A stretch of 64,000 bases of DNA. It comes from Cichorium intybus (Eukaryota > Streptophyta > Magnoliopsida > Asterales > Asteraceae). The stretch spans positions 72,446,994-72,510,993 of the forward strand of contig CM042013.1 of assembly GCA_023525715.1 (NCBI GenBank). The letters are read 5' to 3'. Below are positions 11,520 to 23,866 of this stretch, piece by piece (positions within the stretch are counted from its first letter, which is position 1; each line of letters begins with the position of its first letter). The translations under genes were made by a program, and so were the position numbers. The notes under the pieces are model-generated. The model was not told the origin of the DNA and made no database searches. It saw nothing but the letters and a program-made list of their open reading frames with translations.

Positions 11520-12203
11520 CAAACAAAAACCAAGACGTTATAATACACAAATAAATAATAGTATATTATTACTTCTTACTTCTTGCATTTAACTTATTAT
11601 AGATTTTATTAGATACTAAAAAAGGATCTAATATTCTTCCATGGATTGAATTTGAATCCATGGGTGAATGAATATGTTCAACCTATCAATCAACTCTTAA
11701 AAAAGGCTATCGGCCATTGGTGCAAAGAGGTCCCAACAAACCAACCATAACTCTACACGCTACACAAAAATAAAAAACTTTATTAAAATTCGTTTGATTT
11801 TATGGACCCCACATTGGCATATTGATTCTTGAAAAATCAAAAATCAACCCTAAACCGCGAGTAATTATCAAACACCTGTACTCGTAGGATAAAAAAGGAC
11901 AATAAAAAATCCTTTTTTCCTACAAATTGGCATGTAGATGAAAAAGGAACTTAAAATATGGTTGCAACTGTTAACCAAATAAGTGCAAAGATTGCAAAAT
12001 CTTTCTTTCTTGTGACTTTTTCCCACAAAAAGGAAGCTAAAAAGGCACCCTTGAGAGTCAGAAAACTTTTTAAGCAGACAGTCTACACACGGATCCTTAT
12101 CAAATCTCAAATCTCAAATCTCAATTACCATCTCTTTAAATCCCCCTCTTCATTTCTTCATTTTTAGTCACTCACTCACTCACACACACACAATTAAAAA
12201 AAA
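11520..12203 (+). promoter_or_regulatory. upstream region of the CKX1-like gene
   Basis: AT-rich DNA without a gene. TTTAAAT at 12135-12141 is a possible TATA-type element. The likely leader between it and the ATG is CT/CA-rich (CACTCACTCACTCACACACA around 12170-12192), common in plant 5' UTRs. No transcription factor site is claimed. Confidence 0.4.
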
Positions 12204-15200
12204 ATGAGAGTTTTATCGATTTTTCAAGACACGAGTTTTACGATCATGTTGTTAAGTTTTCTCGCGATTCAACTAAATCTCTGTTTCTCAAACATCCCGT
12301 CTTCGTTAACCGATTTACAACTCGCGGGGAGGTTTAGTTTCGTTGACAATGAATTCGCAGCAAAAGACTACGGCAACCAGTACCAGATGTTGCCGTTGGC
12401 TGTCCTGCACCCTGGGTCGGTGTCCGACATAGCTGCAACCGTGAGCCATGTGTGGGAGTTGGGGGCTGGGTCGGGGCTCACGGTTGCAGCCAGGGGACAT
12501 GGACACTCGATTCAGGGTCAGGCGCAGGCAGATAGAGGGATTGTGGTGAATATGGAGTCGTTGAAGAAGAAAATGCGATTTGAGTTTGGTGAGTTTGGTT
12601 TCGCGTATGTTGATGTTTCGGGTGGCGAGTTGTGGATTGATATTTTGAAGGAGAGTTTGAAGTTTGGATTCGCGCCAAAATCGTGGACGGATTATTTGCA
12701 TTTGACGGTTGGCGGGACGCTGTCGAATGCCGGGATTAGTGGCCAGGCGTTTCGACATGGTCCGCAAATTAGTAATGTTCATCAGCTCGAGGTTGTTACG
12801 GGTACGTATAAAAAATTAAATTAATCATTTATGATGTAGAGTTTTATTAAAATGGTGTGGTTTATTATTTTAGGAAAAGGGGAGGTGGTGACGTGTTCAG
12901 AGGAGCAAAATGCGGATCTTTTTAATGGTGTTCTTGGAGGGCTTGGGCAGTTTGGGATAATTACACGGGCGAGAATTTCACTTGAACCAGCTGCTAAAAT
13001 GGTAATTTGATTTTAATTATTTAAGGAGAAATTACGAAAATACCGTTATGGTTTTGGTGATTTTGTTGTTTGACTACTTTGTACTTGGTCTTTTTCCGAT
13101 CAGACCATAGAAGTTTCTTAAAAAAAAAGTTCGGTTTAATTATTTTGACCTCGTGTAAACGGTCAAAACGGTTATTTTGAAAATTTGTGGATGAAATCTC
13201 GTAATTTAATAAAATTCTTTGTTTTTTTAACCGTAACAGTTTCGAGACTTTTTTCGATATTAACCATTATGATATATTATGTTAAAATGGTTAATTTACC
13301 GTTGAAATATGATATATTAGTCAAAATGGTTAATTTAGAAAAATATCAAATTTTTATTGTAGTATTAGTGGTTAAGTTAAAAGTGAAAAAATGGTTAAAT
13401 TGGAAAAATATATTAACTTTTATGGTTAGATTGGAAAATGACAACAAAATATTAGTGGTTAACCCAAACTGCCCAATTTTTTTGTTTTTTTGTTTTTTTT
13501 TTTTTTGTAATTTGCAATTTAAAAAAAAAAAGTTAAAATTTTAAGAAACTTACCTAATATTTGAATCGCATATGAACAGGTGAAATGGATCAGAGTATTG
13601 TATTCTGATTTTGCAACATTTACGCGAGATCAAGAGCGATTAATATCTACAAAAAATACATTTGATTATATAGAAGGACTCGTAATTATAAACAGAACAG
13701 GTCTTTTAAATAATTGGCGATCATCTTTTAACCCTAAAGACGACAATGAAGCAAGTCAATTTAAATCAGAAGGAAAAACGCTTTTTTGCCTTGAATTAGC
13801 AAAATACTTCAATCCAGACAACACAGGTGCGATTTACGAGGTAAGGCATGTCACAAATAATTCGTTACATACATAAATTTTTTTTGTAATTTTCATAATT
13901 TATTTTTTTGATACAGGAAATTGAGGGAATGTTATCGGAATTGAGTTATATACCATCGACTGTTTTTATGACGGAAGTTACGTATATAGAGTTTTTGGAT
14001 AGAGTTCATACGGCGGAAATTAAATTAAAAGAAAAGGGATTATGGGACGTTCCACATCCGTGGTTAAATCTTCTTGTTCCGAGAAGTAAAATACAGAAAT
14101 TTGGTGAAGAAGTTTTTGGGAATATTTTGTCGGATACGAGTAACGGCCCTGTACTTGTCTACCCGGTCAACAAATCAAAGTAAATTTTATTTCCCTTGTT
14201 ACTATACGAACATGACAAATCAACCCCTCTACTTTATATAATTACACATTCAACCCTACGAATGAGACACTTGAAAAACCAAGTAAATATTCATTCACTG
14301 TTTGTTGTTAGGTCGAAATAGTGATTCATCATCGCCACTTTTAACAACAAAAAGAATATTCTAGGTATATTGTTTTTGTGGGGTTTATATAGATTTTAAA
14401 AAATAACCCTTATAGTTGTAAGCTTTTTCACAAATTTCACTCACGTTTTTTTAATACGATAACTTTATATTGTATTAGTAGATAACTATAACTAAAAATA
14501 ACCTATTTGTATATAATTCATATTAAATATGTATTTCGTTTTAGATTTAAAAAAAAAAAAGGCAAATTTCGAAAAAAAAAAATTATATTTTTGTATTTTT
14601 TCTGGTTTAACTATCAATTTTTCGTTTTAACTAATAAAACCACCAATTTTTGGAAAAAAATTTCAACACGGCAATTATGACCTGAGGAAGCAGGTAACAA
14701 TGGCTTCAATAAAACTTTTTACCAAAAAATGGTGTTTTTCCGAATTTTAAAAATTGGTGGTTAAACCAAATATTTTGCAAAACATAATGTTTTTTTCGTA
14801 ATTAGACCTAGATAATGTTTACATTTTAATTTATATAATTACAAAAAAAAATACTATATTTCATTACTTTTTCTGGTAAACCATCAAATTTTCAATTGTT
14901 CTAATAAACCACTAATTTTTAGAAAAAAAAATTAGCCCAACCATTATCACCGGAAGAACCGATAATAATGGCTTCAATAAAACTTTTTACCAAAAGGTGG
15001 TAGTATCTTTTAAAAATTAGTGGTTAAATCAAACTTTTGGCAAAATATAGTGTTTTTTTTTTTTAATCAACCCTAAAAAAACCTAAACATTAAAGTTGAA
15101 ATGACATATTGTTGGAGATGTTCTAACTTCTAAATGCTTATTTGGAAGTGAAGGGGGTAATTTGTCAAAAGAAAATTTTACATGGGGGTGAAGTGAAACT

Positions 15201-15552
15201 TATGTTAATTTTTTTTTTTTTTTTTTTCAGATGGAACAATAGAACTTCAGCAGTATTACCAGATGAAGATATATTTTACCTAGTGGCGTTCCTATCACAA
15301 GCGAATCCTTTATCGACAGGAAAAGACGGTTTACAACACATTTTAAGTCAAAATAAAAGAATCATGGATTTTTGCAAGGAATCCCACTTTGGAGTCAAAC
15401 AATATTTACCACATTACCCCACACAAGACGAGTGGCGGGCCCACTTCGGTCAACAATGGGAGACTTTTCAACGGCGGAAAATGGCTTACGACCCATTATC
15501 AATTCTCGCTCCTGGCCAGAGAATTTTTCAAAAGGGTATTTCCGATTTATGA
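12204..15552 (+). CDS. CKX1: cytokinin dehydrogenase (cytokinin oxidase), CKX1-like, five exons
   Basis: This FAD enzyme irreversibly breaks down cytokinins by oxidising the N6 side chain. Exons are 12204-12801, 12874-13001, 13580-13840, 13917-14179 and 15231-15552. All introns are GT-AG and the phases join to give 523 residues. A hydrophobic signal segment lies at residues 12-29, so entry into the secretory system is likely. The GHGHS motif at 98-102 holds the FAD-linking histidine (H101). SWTDYLHLTVGGTLSNAGIS (160-179) is the CKX core, with catalytic Asp 163. VPHPWLNLL and PGQRIFQK mark the C-terminal half. From family memory, similarity is stronger to Arabidopsis CKX1 than to CKX5, for example VKWIRVLYSDF. 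It ends soon after PGQRIF and lacks the longer tail of Arabidopsis CKX1. Intron 4 carries a dimeric repeat. No frameshift is seen. Confidence 0.95.
14558..15072. mobile_element. dimeric MITE-like repeat, copy 2, in CKX1-like intron 4
   Basis: Two head-to-tail units (about 14565-14805 and 14840-15062) contain CTGGTTTAACTATCAATTTT, CCACCAATTTTTGGAA, ACTTTTTACCAAAAA, AATTGGTGGTTAAACC and terminal AAAATATAGTG. The spacer (CTAGATAATGTTTACATTTT) matches the other dimeric copies. The flanks are A-rich, so the target duplication is not secure. It lies wholly inside the intron. Confidence 0.75.
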
Positions 15553-16876
15553 CCAAAAAAGTCGTAACTATTTTGAAAAGTCGAAAATGACCCTTCAAAG
15601 AAAGATATAGTGGAGGAATTTGAAAAAAAAGAAAGAAAGAAAAAGAAAAACATGATCGCCATATCGTTGACCCAACTCGTAACATGAGTTGACTTGGATT
15701 TTCTTTTTTATTATTTTGAGGTTGCACGAATTTAACTCTTTTAAAAAGAATTGGAAGATTAAAAATGCGACTTGAGAAAATTACTTGAAGAGTCAAAGTT
15801 CATTCTTTGAGATTATGTGCTCCCTCGTTTACCCGTTGACTAGTAAAGTCAAAAGGGGATTTAACGGATTCTAAATTGATGTAAATTATCTTACAAATTT
15901 TAAGAAAACGTTTTTTTTTTCTTTTTCTTTCTGATGTAGTATTTATTGTATTGTGTAATGTAATTATTAAAGTTTTTGTAAATATGTAATGACCCGAAAT
16001 CTTATATCAATCTACAAGCTGGATATAGCCTCTTTGACTTGAAAAGTGTAATTCTACTTTATTTCTTGAAATAAGGAAAATACTAAATAGCAACGTATTT
16101 CCATTTATTTTATTATTATGGAATCCTAATTTAATTTCTTGTCATCACAACATACTTTCTATTTATTTCTTATTAAGGCATTGTACTTTCAATTTTTTTT
16201 CTTATTAGGACATTGTACTTTGAAAAATGTACCCGATTTTAGCTGTGAAAAATGATTTGTATTTGGATGATATTTTTTTAATGTTTAATGTCGTAATTGG
16301 AAGAAATGAAAATATGCTATAATAAACAAATTAATGAAAGTACGTTGTTATTTCTTGCACTTAACCCTTTCCAAAATTGGCAACAATTTTAAATAATAAA
16401 GCAATGACATTTATATTTCACTATTCCCTCAAAGGTAATAATATTGAATTGACCACCCTTATTATAACTTGTAGATACCCATTTTGTAGCAATGTTTTTA
16501 CATTAAAATAGTGGTAAACTAATTTTTATATCTTTAAAATTATGTTATTGAAGTATAGTATGAATTACGTATCACATTTTCATAATCATAATCTAGAGTA
16601 AAATATACGTTACCGATTAGAAAATAAACTAGACCCCTACAAAAGCTACAGAAATCCCGAGTGGCAATTTTGTCATTCTTGAATAATTAGGTCCCACACA
16701 AAATAACTCAAAAATCAAAGTGAATCTTATAAAGGGTAAACAGAATGCTTCATGAACTCATGCAACAATGCAAACATTCCCATTAGTGGTTTCATGCATT
16801 ATTAAAAAGGGTATAAATGGAAAGATGGTAGTATTTTACGAAAAAGCACAAACCCAATAAGATGATACGTTGTTTT
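15553..16876. other. 3' UTR of the CKX1-like gene and intergenic DNA
   Basis: The first few hundred bases probably hold the CKX1-like 3' UTR. No single poly-A signal is asserted. About 16066-16372 is a member of the TAGCAACGTACTTT fold-back family seen elsewhere in the window. No gene was found. Confidence 0.45.
16066..16372. repeat. fold-back repeat of the TAGCAACGTACTTT family
   Basis: The left side has TAGCAACGTATTTCC and the right side its inverted counterpart GAAAGTACGTTGTTATTTC. In between lie ACATTGTACTTTGAAAAATG and related tracts. Other members lie near 19975-20190, 21000-21350, 54580-55015 and 57725-58025. The exact ends and superfamily are unclear. Confidence 0.5.
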
Positions 16877-16879
16877 TTA

Positions 16880-17300
16880 GGGGTGTTTGTTTTTTGTCTG
16901 CAGATCTTCTTGGCCTCTTTTGTCTGCAGTCCGCAGACAGCGCGCAGACGTTTACCTTCGCAGACTATTTGTTTTTCAGAAGACCGCAGACCTAAAAAGA
17001 TCTGCGCACCCTCTTCTTCTCATAGACATGGACCAAAGTCTTTTTGCATATTCTAACTTAAAAAAAGAAAGTATTTTTTTATATACTTATAGATAATAAT
17101 TATTGATAAAAAGTAATTGACAAAATAAAAAGTCAGATATGCAAAAATACATTATTTGATAAATAATTTGGTTTATTTTACTACTCTGCAGACTTCAAAA
17201 AACAAACAGTCTTTTTCTTGCAGCTTGCGATGTCTGTAGATGTCTGCAGATATGGTCCGCAGACAACAGACCATTTACCTCTTAAAAAACAAACACCACC
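16880..17300. mobile_element. Tourist-like (PIF/Harbinger) MITE, 421 bp
   Basis: TTA flanks both ends (16877-16879 and 17301-17303). The left end GGGGTGTTTGTTTTTTG and the inverted right end GGTGGTGTTTGTTTTTTA match at most positions. The sub-terminal GTCTGCAGA motif recurs many times on both strands. No transposase is present. Confidence 0.85.
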
Positions 17301-18080
17301 TTAGTGTTTCATAAATTCCGCTTATATATGGAAAATGACCAAAAGGTGATAGGGGTAAAAGTGTAAATTGATATGTAAGTCACTCATCATGGAAAAACGA
17401 AAACTAGGCTACAATCCGTAAGGTTTTTTAGATTTAAAACAGTGGTAAAATGGTAAATTGGTAAAACAAAATACACGGTATCAATATGGTACCAAATTGC
17501 GATAAGCTAATAAGCAATCAAAATATAGAAAAAACATGTATTATAATTAGAATCTAATCTTCAAAAACTTGTCACTAGAAAATTTGAAAAAAACAAAACA
17601 AACAAAATATACGGAGGTATCTTTATGGTAATAATCATTGAGAATTTAAATGAACTTTAGTCTGAGTAAATAGTACATTACTATTTATTGCAGGAAATTT
17701 AATTATGAAAGTTATGAAATTTATCAAAAAACTCAAGGGGCTGGGATCAAGGAGACAAGATCCCACCATAATTGGCATATTCATATATCTATTGACAATT
17801 ACATGACTGGTTTATATGGACTTCAAAAAGGGTATTTTCAGCTTTTTAATATTCCAATAATGACTACATGGTTGGAGGGCGTATGTTTAACCATAAAAGT
17901 TACATATTTTAATATGCATACTTTTTATTCATATAATTTTAAAAAAAATAAAAATAAAAAAGTTACCTAGTATCTGAAACTGATAATGGCAATAGATTTA
18001 TAATCTCAAGAGAACTTTTGTAGTACTGTTTTGACACTATGAAAAGATTTTCAAGTAGTGCACAACTAGTTTTAGTATCT
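17301..18080. repeat. degenerate copy of the triplicated segment (copy 0)
   Basis: About 17540-17770 shares ATAATCATTGAGAA, CTTTAGTCT, AATAGTACATTACTATTTA and GGGATCAAGGAGACAA with the segments at 19390-20400 and 20401-21700, but is more diverged. The rest of the interval is AT-rich with nothing recognised. Confidence 0.55.
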
Positions 18081-18089
18081 TTAAAATTA

Positions 18090-18388
18090 AAGTAAATAAC
18101 ATTTTTGATCCTTGAGTATAGTTACTTTTTTCAATTTTGGTCCAAAAACAATTTCTCTTGCAATTTTGGTCCTTATTTGAGGTTTTAGTAATGTTTTCAG
18201 TCTCTAAGTCCAAGTAAAACGACTATTTTTCGTCCATAATTGAAAGAGAATAAGGACTTTTTTGGACCATAATTGAAAACATTTCAGAAAAACCTCAAAT
18301 AAGGACCAAAATTGCAAGAGAAAACTTTTTTGGACCATAATTGAAAACAGAATCAGCTATACTCACGGACCAAAATTGTAATTTCTTC
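18090..18388. mobile_element. fold-back MULE-like MITE, 299 bp
   Basis: The left end AAGTAAATAACATTTTTGAT and the inverted right end GAAGAAATTACAATTTTGGT belong to inverted repeats covering most of the element, with the phrase TTTTGGACCATAATTGAAAA repeated. The flanking 9-mers TTAAAATTA (18081-18089) and TTGAAATTA (18389-18397) match 8 of 9, as expected for an old Mutator-type duplication. Confidence 0.75.
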
Positions 18389-18397
18389 TTGAAATTA

Positions 18398-19385
18398 TGT
18401 TATTTAAGTGCACTACGATTTTAAGCACTAAAAAAGCAAAAGTGTACTCGAACTAGCAACTATTTAACATAAAAAGTATTCTATAAAGGAGTGGTGATAG
18501 GTTAACAATTGTTATAGCACTGTTTTCATACAATAAATCATTATTTTTACACATTAAACAGATGTAAATAGTATAAACTAATTTTAATATCCTTAAAATT
18601 ATGTTGTTGAAGTATGATATGAATTTAATTTACAAGGGTATGGCATACTGTCTAAACTCTAATCACAAGGGTAATATTGACAATTCTACATTTGTGCATC
18701 TAATCAAGTTACCAGGTCATTATATAATGTATTAATTAAGTTCAATTTTAAAGGGTGACCAAAAATGGTAGAATTTATTTCATTAAAGATGCCAAAGTGA
18801 ATTTTGCATGGCTTGAAATATACCTTAAAGATTAAAAAGAATATCTTGGAAGGAATTGGAATCTGTCATGCAATTGGTTGGCAAGAAGTGGAATGGAATT
18901 CGATTCCATTCCTTTGTATATTTCTGTTTGGTTTGTAAATCGGTCAAATGGTTTAGAATATAAATTATTAATCAGAGTGATTGTATTGTATATTGTGTAT
19001 GAATAGGGTTACACAGGACAGATATATATAGACTCGTAAGATACACATAGACCCCTCTAACTATGTATTAATTATAATAATGACTAGTCTAATATAAAAT
19101 AATAACAAAGTGACATAACTCATAACTACCCTTTATTGTTTTCTAGTTCACAAAACTTTTTAAATACTTGTAGAAACATTTAAATAGTCCTAAACTTTTT
19201 TAAAACTATCTTCAGTTAAAAATAAACTATATATGTTGGTAAAGACATATTTGTCCACACGCGACAATAAATTACCTGACAAATACGAAACAATAAAATG
19301 CAAATTTTAATAAAAAAAAGGAAAATCAATAAAGTGAATTCCATCACTCATAGGATTTTGCGAATTCCATAGTTAATTAGTGTGT
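18398..19385. other. AT-rich intergenic DNA, nothing recognised
   Basis: No gene supported. A short stretch near 18960-19110 looks like a truncated mobile element, but its borders cannot be set. Confidence 0.4.
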
Positions 19386-20400
19386 GTAATCTTCAAAAAG
19401 TTGTCATTGGAAATGGAAAAAGTTAAAAAAAATAAATAATAAATAAATAAATAAATATTGGCATCTTTTGGTGATAATCATTGAGAAGTTGAAACACATA
19501 GTGTTGGTGAATTGGAAACCTTTAAATGAAACTTTAGTCTTTGATTGAATAGTACATTACTATTTACTGCATTATGAAAATGATGAAATTTCCTTCAAAA
19601 CTAAAGGGCTGGAATCAAGGAGACAAAATTGCACCAAAAATCCAAATATTGACAAATTTAGTGATAAAACATGAGTGGCCAATACATGCTTGAATGGCAT
19701 ATATTTCACAGTAAAAGTTATATAAATATATATATATTCTAGTCAGCATAATTTTTAGTCATATATGAAAGAAAAAAAAACAGTAACCTAGTATGCTAAA
19801 TGCTGGAAGACCATTGAATTTGAAAATGACCAAAAAAGTATAAATTGATTTGAAAGAATGTGATTTACCTTTTTCCATCATGATAGCTTTCATACCCATA
19901 GGTGACAGGTGGCATATACCCTTTTTTTTACCTGCATTATATAAACACGTAGAAATCTATTAAGGGTTAAATTTAAAAATTAGCAATGTACTCTGATTTA
20001 TTTGTTTATTATAGCATCCTACTCTTATTTCTTCTTATTACCACATTCTACTTTGAAAAATCTACCAGTTATAGCAATGTTATCTAAAGCAATTTTCAGT
20101 TTTATAATTTGGTGGATTTTGGAAGTATAATGTTGTAATAAGAAAATACTGAAAGTACAATGGTATAATTGGTTAGATCTTTTGAGCTATTATGAGTTAA
20201 TGATAAATATTCAAATTAAATTCACCTGCTAGCACAAAAAAAATGTCAATCTCTTGAGACCCTCAAAATGATTTTTTTTTTTAATTCAAAATGAAATCAA
20301 GATTATTGACTTACAATGACTTGTAGTTATAAAATATTCAGATGTAAAAGAGTTGAATTAGGGTTTTATGAATGCTTTGAGTAATATATCCATTATTGTT
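19386..20400. repeat. direct repeat, copy 1 of a ~1 kb duplicated segment
   Basis: It is closely similar to 20401-21700 over several blocks: GGTGATAATCATTGAGAA, ACATAGTGTTGGTGAATTGG, TAGTATGCTAAATGCTGGAA and CAGATGTAAAAGAGT. It carries one copy of the TAGCAACGTACTTT family inside. The copies are in the same orientation and adjacent, so a tandem duplication is the simplest explanation. Confidence 0.75.
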
Positions 20401-21700
20401 CAAAAAGTTGTGATTGTAAAAAGGGAAAATAAAAACAAACAAATATACGGTTCTTTTGGTGATAATCATTGAGAAATTGAACCACATAGTGTTGGTGAAT
20501 TGGAAACCTTTAAATGAAACTTTAGTCTTTAATTAAATAGTACTTTACTATTTACTGCAGGAAACTTCATTATGAACATGATGAAATTTCCCTCAAAACT
20601 AAAAGGCTGGAATCAAGGAGACAAAATTGCACCAAAAATCCAAATATTGACATATTTAGTGATAAAATATGAGTGGCCAATAATCCAATAACAACTTAAG
20701 GACCATCCAAAAAGGAAAGTTAGCAGCTTTTTCAGATTCCAATAATGATACAGTAAAAGTTATATTTATATTCTAGTCAGCATACTTTTTATTCATATAT
20801 GAAAGAAAAAACAGTTACCTAGTATGCTAAATGCTGGAAGACCATTGAATTTGAAAATGACCAAAAAAAAGTATAAATTGATTTTAAAGAATGTGATTTA
20901 CCTTCTTCCATCATGTTAGCTTTCAGACCAAATAGGTGACAGGTGGCATATACCCTTTTTTTTTTACCTGCATTATATAAACAGATACAAATGTATTAAG
21001 GGTTAAATGTAATAATTAGCAATGTACTCTCATTTATTTGTTTATTATAGCATCCTACTCTGATTTCTTCCTATCACAATTCACAAGATTCTAGTTTGAA
21101 AATTTTAACAATTATAGTAATGTCATCCAAATACAAAGCAATTTTCACTTTTAATTTGGTGGATTTTGAAAGTAGAATGTTCTAATAAGAGAATATTGAA
21201 AGTATAATGCTATAATAGGGTAGATATTTTGAGATATTATGTGTTTATAATAAATATTTAAAGTGAAATGCTGTAATAGAAAGAAACAGAAGTAGGATAC
21301 TATAATAGACATTATAAACCAAAGTACATTGCTATTTCTTGCTTTCTGTTTTTCTTCTCTTACAATCTCTATCCAACAGTTTTTTATTACAAAATAGTGG
21401 AATGAGTTACAAACTTTCAGACAGCAATTGATAAAAACTAGCTCTTTATCGTTTTCATTTATATTTAAAAGAAGAGGCATTTGCAAGTAGATATGGTGGA
21501 TTTTGGTATCAGTAAGTTCCATCTATAGGGTTGATGAAAATCCAAGAGTCATAAACCATGGAATCCAAAATGAATTCATCTGCTACCACAAATACATGTC
21601 AATCACTTAAGGTCCTCAAAATGATTGTTTCAGGTCAAAGTGAAATCAAGGTTGCAGTTGCAGAATATTCAGATGTAAAAGAGTACGTAGTAATTACGAT
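20401..21700. repeat. direct repeat, copy 2 of the duplicated segment
   Basis: It follows copy 1 with the same block order. It is longer mainly because of extra sequence around 21230-21560. Its right end overlaps a small open frame (21558-21746), whose counterpart in copy 1 (about 20225-20365) is disrupted. Confidence 0.75.
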
Positions 21701-21746
21701 TAATCATCTCAGTTTATGTGTATCCATGTGTTGTGTAATACTGTAA
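21558..21746 (+). CDS. small unrecognised open frame, possibly a first exon
   Basis: A 62-codon frame. Residues 17-42 (SLKVLKMIVSGQ..., then KVAVAEYSDVKEYV) look more protein-like than random AT-rich DNA, and a GTACGT splice-donor-like sequence follows SDVKEY near 21684. A degenerate relative exists in the upstream repeat copy (20225-20365), where stops interrupt it. I do not recognise the family and found no convincing downstream exon. It could be a gene fragment carried within the duplicated segment. Confidence 0.25.
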   Translation: MESKMNSSATTNTCQSLKVLKMIVSGQSEIKVAVAEYSDVKEYVVITINHLSLCVSMCCVIL

Positions 21747-21823
21747 TGGATGAAGTAAATGATGGAGACTGTTCAGAGCACCTACTTCCGCCAAAAAGCT
21801 CTTCACTGATGTAAAAACAACTT

Positions 21824-22200
21824 TTAGTTCCTTTTCCTTCTATTGCGATAGCTGTTCCGGCCGCCGTCAAATGTTAGGTCAATTAAATTCACGATGTTCG
21901 ATGCAATTAAGAGGAATGACGCTACGAGCACCTGCAAGCATATATGCTTCTGTACCTCAACAAATCTCATGCAGATTATATAATCTCGGTTCCTGGAGGA
22001 ATAATCGAGATCGAACCTCTTCGGATTGAGCTGTAGCTGTTGGATCTGCATTGAAATCATTTCGGTGATCTGTTACTTTTCCTTTGCGAAACAAAGTAAT
22101 TTGAGGAAAGAGTAGAACCGATTACGACGGCCCGTCCGAAATTGGCACTCATCGGAAACTTTAGAGTGCTTCTTCTGGAATCCGTAAACTCCATTGTGCA
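21824..22200 (-). pseudogene. unrecognised coding-like fragment, minus strand
   Basis: A stretch of richer base composition. Read on the minus strand, it first gives a frame from about 22194 with a basic, serine-rich start, which stops near 22060. A second frame then begins at 22060 and runs to 21824 with 78 residues. The second frame contains a hydrophobic stretch (LQVLVASFLLIASNIVNLI) suggesting one membrane segment. The two frames may be parts of one broken gene or two exons. No family recognised. Confidence 0.25.
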
Positions 22201-22405
22201 GTTCACACTTCAATTCCAAAAAAATGTAGATTATTGACTTTTGGATCAATGAATTGCAGGTCTTTTGCCTTCAATACTTTCCAGTAAATCGAATGCATTC
22301 ACAAACACAGGTCGAGTTAATTTGCTGTAAGCGGCGCCGCCGCAGCGAGTGGTGGCGGGGGACTGTAGCACGTTGTGAAAAGCTATAAAAGTTTTTAAAA
22401 AACCA

Positions 22406-23857
22406 GAGTAAATTACAGTTTTGGTCCCTGTGGTCTATCCATTTTTCAGTTTTGGTCTAAGGTTTGTCATTGTGGTTGCCAAAAGCTTACAATATTGGTC
22501 TATGGTTCATGTAAAAACCCCAAAATGCCATTTGTAATTTTTTTTCTTTTTTTATCTATTAATTATTTAGGTATTTAAAAATAAAGAAAAAATACACTCG
22601 CACCCTTACACCCTCTCTCTATCTCTCTCTCGTCATCGCCCTCTTTCTCTCTCTCTCTCCATCTTTCTCTCTGAATCAATTCAGACAGTCCAAATGGATT
22701 TTCCGGCTTGTTATATCTTCCTTCTTCTTCGTTAATCGGTTCAGACATATATATGGAGATCCACCCTCAGGTTTTGGGACAAAATCTAGAACACTTACAC
22801 TACAGTTACTTTGAAGTAGAATCCAGAAATATTTAATTCCTAACCCTGAAGATTAGATGAAGAATAATTTCTATGATTGTATAGACATTTCAAGAAAAAA
22901 GGGGGAAGGAATCAAGGAAGTGAACCCATTGTTGTAGCAACAAAAGCTTGATTAACAGCATTATGAGCAACAACAAGAACAGACATGTAGTCATGGAGTA
23001 AGATTTTGTTCCAGCAGCTTGTAGCACGATCCCATGATTCTCTCACAGGGTAGTGACCATCTATGTTGAAATTTGGAGCATATTTTAGCCATTTACGAAA
23101 AGTTGGATTGTCTATGTTGAAATTTGTTCCAGCAGCTTATAGCACGAAGTAAGGATCTCCTTTTTTTGAGAACCTTATATGATCTCTTAAAGGAATGCAA
23201 GTAGGAATTGTTCATTTCATAATAAATCTGGATCTACTATTTGTGAAATCATAAATTGGATCAATGCCCTAATTGATAAGCATTTGAGCCTCTCCTTTCT
23301 GAGTAAGAATTAACAAATCAGAGCTCCTAATCGAGGTACATAAACGTTCTGTCACTCAAGGATCGCGATTCAGATCGGATAATCAGGCGCACCAAATTAA
23401 GTTGATAATCGGTCTGATTCCATCCTGGTTGAACCCATTTGAGCCGATTTCTGGAGGAGTGTGGAAGCAGACATTGGACCTGTGGATTCGGTTTGATAGG
23501 TTTGGTTCATCGAGTATGAGGAAGCTAGGTTTTCCTCTATTAGACCTTCATGTCGCAAACCACTCCCGAATTGCATGTGTCGCCGGAGAATATGTGATAG
23601 GGGATGGAGAGAGTGAGACAGGGTAGTGGGGGTAGGGGTGGGTGTATTTTTTTTCTTTATTTTTAATTACCTAAGTAATTAATAGATTAAAAGAAAAAGG
23701 AAAAAGAAATTAAAAATTGTATTTTGGTCTTTTTACATGGAACAGGAACCAATAGTGTAAGCTTTTGGTAACCATAGTGACCATTAGTGTGAAAATAAAA
23801 AACTTGGACCAAAATTGAAAAAAGGTAAGCCACAGGGACCCAAACTGTAATTTACTC
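22406..23857. mobile_element. MULE-like non-autonomous element, 1452 bp
   Basis: The ends are GAGTAAATTACAGTTTTGG and its inverse CCAAACTGTAATTTACTC, both followed inward by the words GGTCCCTGTGG/CCACAGGGACC and long inverted repeats. The flanking 9-mers AAAAAACCA (22397-22405) and TAAAAACTA (23858-23866) match 7 of 9. The interior holds a CT-rich tract (22610-22670) and sequence richer in G and C, with a short plus-strand open frame at 23402-23626 that I do not recognise. The layout parallels the element at 6137-7607. Confidence 0.8.
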
Positions 23858-23866
23858 TAAAAACTA

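Noticed and set aside
12315..12782. 155-codon minus-strand open frame
   Set aside because: Antisense shadow of CKX1-like exon 1, which carries the FAD motif on the plus strand.
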